Source: Rhizosphaericola sp047606825
GTDB taxonomy: Bacteria; Bacteroidota; Bacteroidia; Chitinophagales; Chitinophagaceae
Assembly: GCA_047606825.1 (NCBI GenBank)
Contig: JASGDY010000069.1
Coordinates: 1 to 26,799 of the forward strand
DNA: 26,799 bases
Direction of reading: 5' to 3'
The notes beneath the pieces are model-generated. The model was not told where the DNA came from, ran no database searches, and saw nothing but the letters and a program-made list of their open reading frames with translations. Shown here one piece after another: positions 1 through 8,336 of this stretch (position 1 is the stretch's first letter; each line of letters starts with the position of its first letter). Both the position numbers and the translations under genes were made by a program.

Positions 1-326
1 GTAGCTGTTTTCAAGCCGCGCCGGAAACACCTCCCGCGCCAACGCTCCTTTTCGCTGTTTGCGGACGGGGACGTTGGTGTATTGAGAAGGTCTGTAGCGT
101 TCCCTGTTGAATAATATAAACATAGGTTTGGACTCCGGAAGCCCGCCGTCCGACAGCGGAAGTGAGGCAGGGGGAGCGGCGTTTTCTGCGGAGCAGTTGG
201 GTGCCTAATATATAGTTTCAACAGCCAGCAAGAGACGTTCCCGCAGCCGTAGCCGAACGGGTCAGCACATTCATGATGTTTTTCCACAATAGGAAAATTT
301 AGATGCGTTTGCCCTGTCCAATGCCT
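1..326 (-). other. Unexplained left-edge stretch with open minus-strand frames
   Basis: Nothing here resembles a known gene. On the minus strand one frame has no stop from position 326 to the left edge (about 108 codons) but no convincing start; a GTG lies at 287-285. A second minus frame is open from about 211 to the edge and has an ATG at 123-121, giving 41 codons that run off the window (beginning MFILFNRERYRPSQY). Neither has a visible ribosome binding site, and the composition (Pro, Arg, Thr, Ser rich) is unlike ordinary enzymes. The stretch may be the start of an unknown gene, or a dispersed non-coding repeat that happens to be open in two frames. From 327 to the mutL start there is only mutL leader sequence. 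Confidence 0.3.
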
Positions 327-378
327 CTACCCATCGAACGATTTAGGATATTATCTTTAATTTTACGCTTTCAAAAAC

Positions 379-383
379 AGGAG
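379..383 (+). promoter_or_regulatory. Ribosome binding site of mutL
   Basis: AGGAG sits 8 nt before the GTG at 392. It decides for this non-ATG start, which also places the conserved N-terminal MutL sequence (LLPDNIANQIAAGEV) directly at the protein start. Confidence 0.6.
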
Positions 384-391
384 AACAGCGC

Positions 392-2272
392 GTGGATGTC
401 ATTCAATTGTTACCGGATAATATTGCAAACCAGATAGCGGCAGGCGAAGTGATACAGCGACCGGCGAGCGCGGTCAAGGAATTGTTGGAAAATGCGGTGG
501 ACGCGGGCGCGACCTCCATCAAACTATACATTCAGGATGCCGGGAAAGCCTTGATACAGGTGGTGGACAACGGTAAGGGCATGAGCGAAACCGACGCGCG
601 GCTGGCATTTGAAAGGCACGCCACCAGCAAAATCAGAAAGATTGAAGACCTTTTCAATATCCGCACGATGGGCTTTCGGGGTGAGGCTTTGGCTTCCGTC
701 GCCGCAGTCGCACAGGTCGAACTAAAGACCAGAAGAAAGGAGGACGAACTGGGGACCTTGGTCATGATAGAAAACAGCCAGGTCGTCCGCCAAGAGCCTT
801 GCGCCGCGCCCGACGGCACGTCCATCTCCATGAAAAACCTTTTTTTCAACGTTCCGGCGCGGCGCAATTTCCTCAAAAGCAATGCCGCCGAGATGCGCCA
901 CATCGTGGACGAGTTTATCCATGTGGCGATGGCTTTTCCCGATATCTTTTTCGGGCTGTATGCCAATAACCAGGAGATGTTCCACCTCGATCCGGGGCCA
1001 CTCAAGCAACGGGTTGTACAGCTTTTGGGGAGCCAGCTCAATGCTAAATTGGTCTCAGTCAAGGACCAGACCGACTACCTCAATATCAACGGTTTCATCG
1101 GCAAGCCCGAAACTGCACGCAAGACGCGTGGCGACCAGTATTTCTTCGTGAATGGGCGTTTTATCAAAAGTCCTTACCTCAACCATGCAGTTACCAACGC
1201 ATTTGACCAGTTGTTGCCCAAGGACAGTTTTCCGTTGTATGTTTTGTTCATAGAACTCGACCCGGCGGAGGTTGATATCAACGTGCACCCGACCAAGCAG
1301 GAAATCAAGTTTGAAGACGAAAAAATCATCTACGCTTTTGTGCAGGCGGCCGTGAAACACGCGTTGGCACAGGCAAGCGTCGCACCGTCCCTGGATTTTT
1401 CGCTCAATCCCGACATCCAAAAACTCGACGCGCTCAACCTACCTTTTTTGGACGAAAAACAGGAAAAGACACAGCATTCTGACCTGTACCAAAATTTTAC
1501 GAAACCCAACCAGGCGCACTTCATCGAAAAGTCCAAACCGGAAAAGAACTGGCAGGATTTTTTCACGCCGTCGCAGTCCGATAATGCGGAACAGGGTGGA
1601 TTCCCCGCGATGCCGTCGATTGGACAGGAGTATTTTGACGTACCCGCAACACCGTTTGAAATACTGCCTGAAAACGATACACCGAAAAACCTGTTGGCGG
1701 AAAACGCGCATTTCCTACAAGTGCACGGCACATATATATTGGCGACGGCGACAAGCGGTTTTTTGATGATTCATCAGCAGATTGCGCATGAACGGGTTTT
1801 GTACGAAAAGTTTGGCAGACAGACCCACGGCAAGTATGCAAGCAGCCAGCAGTTGCTGTTTCCTTCCACCTTGCAACTCAATCCCGCCGACGCGGTTTTA
1901 TTGACCGAACTGTCGCCAGATCTGCAAAAACTCGGTTATGGCCTGGAAAAAAACGGTGAAAACCATTTTACAATCACGGGCATTCCGGCAGATGCATTGG
2001 AAGGCAACGAGACACATACGATTGAACTTTTATTGGAACAAATCAAACATTTCAGTAGCGATGTCCGTTTTTCCAAAAGGGAAAAAATCGTTCGCTCCCT
2101 TGCACGTCAACAAGCCATCAAGGCCGGGCGCACGCTGAACCAGGACGAGATGAAATCGCTGGTGGAAGAATTGTTTCGCTGCGAATTTTTCAACGTCGGA
2201 TTGTCCGGCGACACGCCGACTTTCGTACAGTTCAAGGAAGACGCAATCGATAGAATGTTCGGAAGAAATTAA
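392..2272 (+). CDS. mutL: DNA mismatch repair protein MutL
   Basis: MutL couples mismatch recognition by MutS to downstream excision in the cytoplasm. The N-terminal GHKL ATPase is complete: catalytic E30 and N34 in KELLENAVDAGA, DNGKG at 59-63, and GFRGEAL at 94-100. A variable linker (about 340-430) leads to the C-terminal dimerisation domain. At 626 residues the length is normal. The endonuclease motif of nicking MutL proteins, DQHAxxExxxxE, is present only as HQQIAHERVLYE (461-472), with the metal-binding Asp and His replaced. The ACR-like site reads ARQ (571-573), and the C-terminal Cys/His motif is replaced by GLSGDTPTF (603-611). The protein is therefore predicted to be an ATPase and clamp without its own nicking site. 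Translation starts at GTG behind AGGAG. There is no operon partner; a GTPase gene follows after 134 nt on the same strand. Confidence 0.96.
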   Translation: MDVIQLLPDNIANQIAAGEVIQRPASAVKELLENAVDAGATSIKLYIQDAGKALIQVVDNGKGMSETDARLAFERHATSKIRKIEDLFNIRTMGFRGEALASVAAVAQVELKTRRKEDELGTLVMIENSQVVRQEPCAAPDGTSISMKNLFFNVPARRNFLKSNAAEMRHIVDEFIHVAMAFPDIFFGLYANNQEMFHLDPGPLKQRVVQLLGSQLNAKLVSVKDQTDYLNINGFIGKPETARKTRGDQYFFVNGRFIKSPYLNHAVTNAFDQLLPKDSFPLYVLFIELDPAEVDINVHPTKQEIKFEDEKIIYAFVQAAVKHALAQASVAPSLDFSLNPDIQKLDALNLPFLDEKQEKTQHSDLYQNFTKPNQAHFIEKSKPEKNWQDFFTPSQSDNAEQGGFPAMPSIGQEYFDVPATPFEILPENDTPKNLLAENAHFLQVHGTYILATATSGFLMIHQQIAHERVLYEKFGRQTHGKYASSQQLLFPSTLQLNPADAVLLTELSPDLQKLGYGLEKNGENHFTITGIPADALEGNETHTIELLLEQIKHFSSDVRFSKREKIVRSLARQQAIKAGRTLNQDEMKSLVEELFRCEFFNVGLSGDTPTFVQFKEDAIDRMFGRN

Positions 2273-2406
2273 TAATGAATAATTGAATTTGTTTAATTTT
2301 TTTCAAATATTATACTTCAGATAGGATAAAAATATGCATTGAAAAAAGTGAACACCTCACCGTCATTCCCGCGTAGAAAATCATCATTCAAAAATCTTAA
2401 ATCAAA

Positions 2407-3492
2407 ATGGAACAACATAAAAACCAAGCAAAGCCCGTAACCATATTGACAGGTTTTCTGGGTGCGGGCAAGACCACGTTTTTAAATGCGCTGATTAAGG
2501 CATTTCCCGAAAAACGACCCATTATCGTGGAAAATGAATTTGGCGAGGAAAACATCGATTCCGAACTGGTCATCGGTGCGGGCGACAAAGTATTTTCCAT
2601 TAGCGACGGCTGCGTTTGTTGTTCGCTCAATACCGAATTGTTTGAATTGCTACGCCAGCTTTGGGCCAACAAGGAAATATTCGACGAACTCATCATCGAG
2701 GCGACAGGCATCGCCGACCCGGGTTTTATCGCCATGCCTTTTGTCGAAAACCCCAATATGGAACAGTTTTACAAACTGGACAGAGTGATATGCCTCGTTG
2801 ATGCTAAATTTATCGAAAACGAACTGAAAAATACAGAAGAAGCACGCAAACAAATCGCTTTCAGTGACATCCTTCTTATCACAAAAACAGATGAGGTCGC
2901 CGCAGAAAAAATCGAGGAAATCAAACACTTGCTGAAAGACATCAACCCTTGGGCTTCGGTATTGTCCGGCAACAACAGAGAAGGTTATCCAATCGCGGAA
3001 ATCATGCAGTTGACCCGCGAAAAAATAGACAATGCAGTGTTTGAGGAAACGCACCAACAATACGCAGCACAGGAAGAAAAGGAACACCAACAGGTGCATG
3101 AAAAACCTCATCACGAACATGGACATAAACACCACGAGCACGAGCATGAACATCACCACGAACATGGTGAAAGCTGCAACCATCACAGTCACCACCACGA
3201 TATCGAATCCTTTAGTTTTAAATATACCCAACCTTTTGACTTGGAAAAATTGCAGGACATGTTGATTGATTATCTCAACGCACACGAAAACCAAATTTAT
3301 CGTGTCAAAGGTTTTGTGGACGTGGCGCACCTTCCCAATCGGCTTGTCGTGCAGTTGGCTGGCACTATCTTGACCGTTACCGACGGACAGGGATGGAAAG
3401 CCGGCGAACAGCGACAAAGCCGTCTGGTCTTTATCGGCAAAGGCTTGAAAGAAGAAACGATTGACCGGTTGTTGCAGGCTTGTTCGGAATAG
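2407..3492 (+). CDS. COG0523/CobW-type GTPase, putative metallochaperone with His-rich segment
   Basis: This is a G3E-family P-loop GTPase of the CobW/ZNG type, which delivers or stores metals (zinc, cobalt or similar) for target enzymes. The P-loop GFLGAGKT is at 16-23, followed by the family hallmark CxCC metal-binding motif GCVCC (68-72), the switch segment EATGIADP (98-105) and a guanine-specificity motif TKTD (159-162). A histidine-rich stretch at 227-264 holds 19 His in 38 residues and separates the GTPase domain from the C-terminal CobW_C domain (about 266-361). Such stretches in this family bind zinc, nickel or cobalt; the metal here cannot be told from sequence. The gene stands alone between mutL and a convergent carrier gene, and no metal-regulator site was recognised upstream. 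The exact subgroup is open. Confidence 0.9.
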   Translation: MEQHKNQAKPVTILTGFLGAGKTTFLNALIKAFPEKRPIIVENEFGEENIDSELVIGAGDKVFSISDGCVCCSLNTELFELLRQLWANKEIFDELIIEATGIADPGFIAMPFVENPNMEQFYKLDRVICLVDAKFIENELKNTEEARKQIAFSDILLITKTDEVAAEKIEEIKHLLKDINPWASVLSGNNREGYPIAEIMQLTREKIDNAVFEETHQQYAAQEEKEHQQVHEKPHHEHGHKHHEHEHEHHHEHGESCNHHSHHHDIESFSFKYTQPFDLEKLQDMLIDYLNAHENQIYRVKGFVDVAHLPNRLVVQLAGTILTVTDGQGWKAGEQRQSRLVFIGKGLKEETIDRLLQACSE

Positions 3493-3550
3493 GTGGTTCA
3501 TTTTTTTAATACGAACCAAACAGGTATATTTTCCTTGCCACTGGAGGACT

Positions 3551-4471
3551 TTAGAACAAAAATTCCAATACCTCAAACCAAAGGAACGCCGCGAAAAAAC
3601 CAATCACGATACTGATTCCGATAATCAGGTTGATAAGGCGGGTATTGAGGCGGAACTGCTCCGAAATGATGCTGGAGGTGATGAGCGTCGGCATCGCGGC
3701 CTCAAAAACGGTAATCTTCGCTACGTCGCCTTTCATTCCCAATGCAATGGCGACGATGGCGACCAGGAACGGCGCAAGCAGCAGTTTATATAGCTGCGTC
3801 ATGCCGACCTGCCCCATCTGTTTCCTCCACCCGTTGAATTTCAGTTGCAAACCGACGGAAAAAAGCGCCAACGGCCCTACCGTCGCCGCCAGCTTGTCAA
3901 AAAGTTCGTATGCCAGCGTCCCTTCGCCGATATTGAACAACCGTGACAATACCAGTGCTGAGATACAGCCAATGAAAGGAGGAAAGGAAAACAGCCTCTT
4001 GAAAATATAACACATATCGACCTTGGCATCCTTGCCAGGTGCACCTTTTACCGCAGCGACAATGCCGACCGTGGACAGCAATATAAACATGGTCTGGTCG
4101 CAGATAATGGCGACGCTCAACAACGATTCGTTGAAAAAAGCCATTATCAAAGGAAAGCCGATAAAAGAAGTGTTGCTGAATCCACTCGCCAATATGAGCG
4201 AACTATGCGAATGCGCACTATAATGCCTGCTCTTGCAATACAAGCGCATGAAGACTGCACTACCGGCATAAACAATGATGGGACCTAGCACAGGAAACAG
4301 CATCTCCCTAGACCATTGTATCTGCGGGATGTACTTAAGAGAAACAGCCGGAAGCGCTATATAGAGAATCCATGTATTGATTCCTTTATGTGCATCCGGA
4401 TGTATAGTCCTAGTCGTTTTAAAGACCATGCCGGCAACAATGCACACGGCAATCATGATAAAGTTAACCAT
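3551..4471 (-). CDS. AEC-family (auxin efflux carrier-like) membrane transporter
   Basis: This 306-residue integral membrane protein has about ten hydrophobic segments in two halves, the AEC layout. The conserved asparagine region of each half is visible: NTSFIGFPLIMAFF near 99-112 in the first half, and a second around LFSVGLQLKF near 201-210. AEC proteins export organic acids or small anions; bacterial members include malate and malonate carriers. The substrate here cannot be assigned. The start is the first ATG of the frame and leads straight into the first helix. The gene faces the GTPase gene tail to tail, 58 nt apart, and a Bacteroidota-like -7 box lies upstream at 4511-4518. There is no neighbouring metabolic gene to suggest a substrate. 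Confidence 0.88.
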   Translation of the reverse strand: MVNFIMIAVCIVAGMVFKTTRTIHPDAHKGINTWILYIALPAVSLKYIPQIQWSREMLFPVLGPIIVYAGSAVFMRLYCKSRHYSAHSHSSLILASGFSNTSFIGFPLIMAFFNESLLSVAIICDQTMFILLSTVGIVAAVKGAPGKDAKVDMCYIFKRLFSFPPFIGCISALVLSRLFNIGEGTLAYELFDKLAATVGPLALFSVGLQLKFNGWRKQMGQVGMTQLYKLLLAPFLVAIVAIALGMKGDVAKITVFEAAMPTLITSSIISEQFRLNTRLINLIIGISIVIGFFAAFLWFEVLEFLF

Positions 4472-4510
4472 TGTAGATTAGAGCTGGACACGCTCATTTG
4501 ATTCGAGGAG

Positions 4511-4518
4511 CAAAACTA
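4511..4518 (-). promoter_or_regulatory. Candidate -7 box for the AEC carrier gene
   Basis: Read on the minus strand this is TAGTTTTG, an exact match to the Bacteroidota -7 consensus TAnnTTTG. It predicts a leader of about 33 nt before the ATG at 4471. No TTG -33 element was found at the usual distance, so support rests on the box and its position. Confidence 0.35.
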
Positions 4519-4636
4519 TAACACATCGAACGCCTTCTATGGTTATAAAATACCATATTATGGGATTAATGTACAAAAATGGAGGCAAAACCCCACAAGG
4601 CTTGCATAGCTATCTTTAAATGTTTTTGGCTTAACG

Positions 4637-6361
4637 CTACAACCGTTCTCCCACTCCCGAACTCCGCCGCACCTGACGCTCCGCCGTTTCCCTTATCGTC
4701 GCTTGGCTGGCGGCGACAAGCACCCAGCGTTTGGCGCGCGTAACTGCCGTGTACAGGATTTCACGGGTCAAGAGTTGTTCGGAACGATGACTGTCTGGCA
4801 GCACGACCATCACACGGTCAAATTCCGAACCTTGGCTTTTGTGTATCGTCATGGCAAACACGGTTTCCATTTTGGAAATCAGGCCGGGCAATACAGATTT
4901 GAGTCCGGTGTCTTTGTTGTCGCTGTCGAGAAACCAAGCCTTCACCACACCGTCATTACCCTTACGCAAAAGCCCAATATCACCGTTATACAGTCCGAGT
5001 TCATAGTTGTTTTCCAAAACCATAATCGGACGATTATGATAAAAAGTATTTCCTTTACCATCTATCTTCCCTTGACTTAGCAGGTAGTCTTCTATTTTTT
5101 GGTTCATGCGCACGGTACCGTGTTCACCCTCGCGCACGGCACAGAGCATACGTTGGTGGTCGAGGCGAAGCAATGACTCTTTGATACTGTCCGTTTCGAT
5201 ATAGTCCGCATAGCCCTTTGCAAAATCTTTCCAGACCGATTCGGAATAGGAAAAATCAAACGCAATCTGTTCTTCTTCCTTGTGCAGCAAGGCTTCCAGC
5301 GCATCCTGTCTATTGTAGATAACAGCGTCCGCCAATTTTCCAATACCTTTTTCCTTGTCAAAACGGCGGCTGATTTGTAGCACCACGATATTGTTTTGCA
5401 AAAAATGTAGAGCATCATTCGTAGGTATATTTTCCTTTGCCAATACAGGTTTCAGCAAATCCAACCGGTCTTTTGAAAAATGGTTGAGCGGTGCGACGGT
5501 CTTGCATAAGTCGCCAAACAGGCTGCCGACTTCCACGGACGAAAGCTGGTCTTTGTCTCCCAGCAAAATCAATCTGGTCTGTTCGCCAATAGCGTCCAAC
5601 AGTGTGCTGAACAGCGCAATGTCAATCATGGAACATTCGTCCACGATGATGACATCATACACCAAAGGATTGTCCTTGCCGTGTTTGAAATAAAGTGAAT
5701 CCTTTACCGTTCCCAAAAGCCGATGTATAGTGGACGGTTTCAGTTCCGCAAATTTTTCCTGTGTCGCCGCACTCAGGCTACCTGCCGCATTACGCAAACT
5801 TTCCGTCATGCGTGCCGCCGCCTTTCCGGTCGGCGCTGCAAGTGCAATCGTGATATCCGGATTTTGCAACAACAGCAGTTCCAATATCTTGGAAACCGTC
5901 GTCGTCTTTCCCGTTCCGGGTCCGCCAGTGATAATGGTAAAATCGTTGAGCAAGGCAAAACAAGCGGCGATTTTTTGCCAGTCCGTTTCTGTGGTATCGG
6001 ACGGGAACAATTGGTTTAATTGGGGTTGCAGCGTGGCAAGCTGTGCGGCTCTTTCGGTTGCACGTTGATTTCCTGCAACGACCATCGCTTTTATTTTTTC
6101 AATCAACCCTATTTCATACCTGAAATAACGCTGCATGTACAGCCGCTCCTTGTCCAACACAAAGGGTCGTTCCTGCACATTTGCACCTTGGCTAACCAAT
6201 ACGCTGCACGCCAAAGCCAATCTATCATCGTCCACTTCTTCCAAATCCAGACAGGTACTGCCCTCTTCCATTTTTTGCGACAGCTTGTATAGATAAGGTT
6301 CTAAGGCACTATCCCGAAAATATTTGGCGAACTGTAGATGAACATCGTTGAGAGTATCCAT
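4637..6361 (-). CDS. recD: RecD-like helicase (exodeoxyribonuclease V alpha subunit type)
   Basis: This superfamily 1B 5'-3' DNA helicase of 574 residues is close to E. coli RecD in length (about 608). Motif I is GGPGTGKT (146-153), followed by APTGKAAARM (176-185), the Walker B motif DECSMID (241-247), the Q-rich motif GDKDQL (268-273), and C-terminal motifs TIHKSQGSEFDRV and LYTAVTRAK. The N-terminal 140 residues are RecD-like, and it lacks the long N-terminal region of RecD2. In RecBCD the subunit drives one of the two motors that unwind broken ends. No recB, recC or addAB gene is in the window, so the partners lie elsewhere or the protein acts alone. The start is the first ATG, preceded by a purine/pyrimidine-biased tract. 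Confidence 0.9.
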   Translation of the reverse strand: MDTLNDVHLQFAKYFRDSALEPYLYKLSQKMEEGSTCLDLEEVDDDRLALACSVLVSQGANVQERPFVLDKERLYMQRYFRYEIGLIEKIKAMVVAGNQRATERAAQLATLQPQLNQLFPSDTTETDWQKIAACFALLNDFTIITGGPGTGKTTTVSKILELLLLQNPDITIALAAPTGKAAARMTESLRNAAGSLSAATQEKFAELKPSTIHRLLGTVKDSLYFKHGKDNPLVYDVIIVDECSMIDIALFSTLLDAIGEQTRLILLGDKDQLSSVEVGSLFGDLCKTVAPLNHFSKDRLDLLKPVLAKENIPTNDALHFLQNNIVVLQISRRFDKEKGIGKLADAVIYNRQDALEALLHKEEEQIAFDFSYSESVWKDFAKGYADYIETDSIKESLLRLDHQRMLCAVREGEHGTVRMNQKIEDYLLSQGKIDGKGNTFYHNRPIMVLENNYELGLYNGDIGLLRKGNDGVVKAWFLDSDNKDTGLKSVLPGLISKMETVFAMTIHKSQGSEFDRVMVVLPDSHRSEQLLTREILYTAVTRAKRWVLVAASQATIRETAERQVRRSSGVGERL

Positions 6362-6553
6362 AATTAAGTTAAAAGTAAAAAGTAAAAAACAAAACGCCTA
6401 AGGAATTTACTGGACAGTACTCAGGGAAGACCAGCGACAACTATGGTTAATCCCATATACATATCGATGTTTATACAATGATTATATTACTGTCCGCCGA
6501 CGACCGACCACGGTATCAATTTTCCGCGTAATCTTGCAGAAAATTTATCCCTA

Positions 6554-6883
6554 ATGCGTACAATCATTTTACTGCTGTGTAGCAACATATTCATGACGAC
6601 GGCGTGGTACTGGCACCTCAAGGCGACAGGGATGCCTTACTGGAAAGTCATCCTGATTAGCTGGTTCATCGCTTTTTTTGAATACTGCCTGACCGTGCCT
6701 GCCAACCGCACAGGTTACCTTTCCGGCTGGAGTAGCTTCCAACTGAAAATCGCACAGGAAATCATCAGCCTGATTATATTCACGGTCTTTGCGGTAGTGG
6801 TGTTGAAAGAGCCGTTGCACTGGAAATACCTGGCGAGCCTGGCGTGTATTTTTGGTGCGGTATATTTTGCGTTCAAGAAGTGA
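6554..6883 (+). CDS. Small DMT-superfamily membrane protein (DUF486 type)
   Basis: This 109-residue protein has four predicted membrane helices (about 2-13, 27-47, 64-85 and 89-107) with the spacing of small drug/metabolite-type transporters. Motifs such as NIFMTTAWYWHLK, FFEYCLTVPANR and LKEPLHWKYL match the DUF486 family as I know it. The molecular function of that family is not established; export of a small compound is a guess from fold. The gene is head to head with recD (192 nt between starts). Its last 11 nt overlap the 3' end of sbcD on the opposite strand. There is no strong ribosome binding site, as is common in Bacteroidota. Confidence 0.85.
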   Translation: MRTIILLLCSNIFMTTAWYWHLKATGMPYWKVILISWFIAFFEYCLTVPANRTGYLSGWSSFQLKIAQEIISLIIFTVFAVVVLKEPLHWKYLASLACIFGAVYFAFKK

Positions 6884-8096
6884 CGGATGTGTCCTGGGAC
6901 TGCATTTCTTTAAACAGCCCCACCAAATCCTCACTGATGTCCTGGCCGCGCTTGTATTTGAAATATTGCTGGAACAAGGTTTCAATGTCCTGCGAAAGGT
7001 CAATGTCGATATGCGTCGCGGCATTGTTGTCATCGCCGATGATTTCGGGAATAATAGCAATAACGCCGGAATGTAGGCCCAATATAGCTTTTCGGTCTTT
7101 GGCGGCAAGGAATTGTTCGGTCTGGATGGTCAACTCGACCAGCGCGTCCTGGTTGGCATCCAACCACTGCAAAGCATCATCCATATTGCCAAACTTCTTG
7201 CGCAGCAAAGGTCTTCCGCTTTTTAAAACAACAGAACGCACAACTGCTTTTTCGTTGGGTTGCAGGTCGATGATATTGACCTGTTTGGTCTGTCCCGCTT
7301 CTGCAAAACTGTACGCCAAAGGACTTCCGCTGTAATGCACATGCTTTTCCTTGTCAATGTTTTGCGCGCGGTGGATATGTCCCAACGCCGTGTATTGTAT
7401 TTGCGGGGGGATGTTTTCCGTGAAGACGGCAGAAGCATTGCCAATCAATATGGGACGCTCGTCCTCTGATTCTTCGGGCATCATGCCACCGTTTTGCATC
7501 ATGTACAGATGCGCGACCAAGAGGTTGACACCTTTTTCGTCACAATATTTATCGGCCAAGGCTTTCCATCTTTCCGCCAAAAAACCATTCAGTCCGGCAT
7601 CTGGGTTTTCAAGTCCCATAAACGTTTTCAGACGGATTTCATTGGCATAAGGCGTCAACAGCAAACGTAAGGGAACTGCGATATTGGGCAACAGCATTTC
7701 GACAAATCCCGGTTCACTTTGGGTGATTTGGATGTTGTTTTCGGTCGCAAATGTTTCGATATGTGTGTGCGGATAACCGCTGAAAAAAATACCGCACTCC
7801 TTTGCCAATGCATCGGGGGCCTCAATCCTATCTGCACTGTCATGGTTGCCGGCAATCGCAATGACGGAACGTGCACCGTTGTTTGTCAGACGTTTAAGCG
7901 TTCGGTACAACAGCTCGACAACCTCCGACGACGGATTGAAATTGTCAAACAAATCACCCGCGACGAATACCACATCGACGTTTTCGGCATCAGCGATGCT
8001 GCAAATTTCATCCAACACCAACCGTTGTTCGTCCAATCGGCTGAAATGCTCCAACCTTTTCCCCAAATGCCAGTCTGCCGTATGTAAGATGCGCAT
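6873..8096 (-). CDS. sbcD: Exonuclease SbcCD subunit D (Mre11-type nuclease)
   Basis: This 407-residue calcineurin-like metallophosphoesterase works with the SMC-like ATPase SbcC to cut hairpins and blocked DNA ends. The di-metal site is intact: DWHLG (D8, H10), GDLFD (D48), GNHDS (N84, H85) and the later GHIH motif in YTALGHIHRA (about 235-244). Length is typical (E. coli 400). SbcC is normally encoded directly downstream; here the downstream position is occupied by the convergent DUF486 gene, whose end overlaps by 11 nt, so sbcC must be elsewhere or absent. The start ATG gives the conserved MRILHTADWHLGKR. A well-matched Bacteroidota promoter precedes it. Confidence 0.94.
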   Translation of the reverse strand: MRILHTADWHLGKRLEHFSRLDEQRLVLDEICSIADAENVDVVFVAGDLFDNFNPSSEVVELLYRTLKRLTNNGARSVIAIAGNHDSADRIEAPDALAKECGIFFSGYPHTHIETFATENNIQITQSEPGFVEMLLPNIAVPLRLLLTPYANEIRLKTFMGLENPDAGLNGFLAERWKALADKYCDEKGVNLLVAHLYMMQNGGMMPEESEDERPILIGNASAVFTENIPPQIQYTALGHIHRAQNIDKEKHVHYSGSPLAYSFAEAGQTKQVNIIDLQPNEKAVVRSVVLKSGRPLLRKKFGNMDDALQWLDANQDALVELTIQTEQFLAAKDRKAILGLHSGVIAIIPEIIGDDNNAATHIDIDLSQDIETLFQQYFKYKRGQDISEDLVGLFKEMQSQDTSVTS

Positions 8097-8106
8097 GATT
8101 TTTTTT

Positions 8107-8138
8107 CAAAAGTAAAAAGCCTAACGCTCAATGCCAAA
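8107..8138 (-). promoter_or_regulatory. Candidate promoter of sbcD
   Basis: On the minus strand TTTG (8138-8135) is followed after 20 nt by TACTTTTG (8114-8107). This fits the Bacteroidota pattern TTG-N17-23-TAnnTTTG exactly. Transcription would start a few bases before the ATG at 8096, so the message would be nearly leaderless; that short leader is the main reservation. Confidence 0.45.
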
Positions 8139-8230
8139 TGCGCGGCGATGGTATTAAACTATGGATACATTACAAATGTTAATCAAGCGGTGGTTTTTCG
8201 GGCTTTTTTATCTTCTGACCCTTGATAAAC

Positions 8231-8266
8231 AAAAGCGACCATTGCCGTAAACAATGGTCGCTTTTT
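8231..8266 (-). terminator. Intrinsic terminator after the APC permease gene
   Basis: AAAAGCGACCATTG (8231-8244) pairs perfectly with CAATGGTCGCTTTT (8252-8265) across a 7-nt loop. Both arms end in A/T runs, so it can work in either direction. It lies 70 nt beyond the permease stop and separates that transcript from sbcD. Confidence 0.88.
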
Positions 8267-8336
8267 CTGTTGTATGGTATATTGAACTGCTTTTCTGCTT
8301 TAACAGCATTCAGCACTATTTTTTCCTTTTACCTTT

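Noticed and set aside
3494..3518. TGGTTC/GAACCA hairpin between the GTPase and AEC genes
   Set aside because: Six-base stem with a 13-nt loop and its T-run inside the loop; too weak to call a terminator.
2650..3603. 317-codon minus-strand frame opposite the CobW-type GTPase
   Set aside because: Its Val/Met/Phe-rich run is the antisense of the His-rich segment. The plus-strand gene has all family motifs.
6412..6495. GGACAGTA ... TACTGTCC inverted pair in the recD/DUF486 spacer
   Set aside because: Only 8 nt, 68 nt apart; expected by chance at this length.
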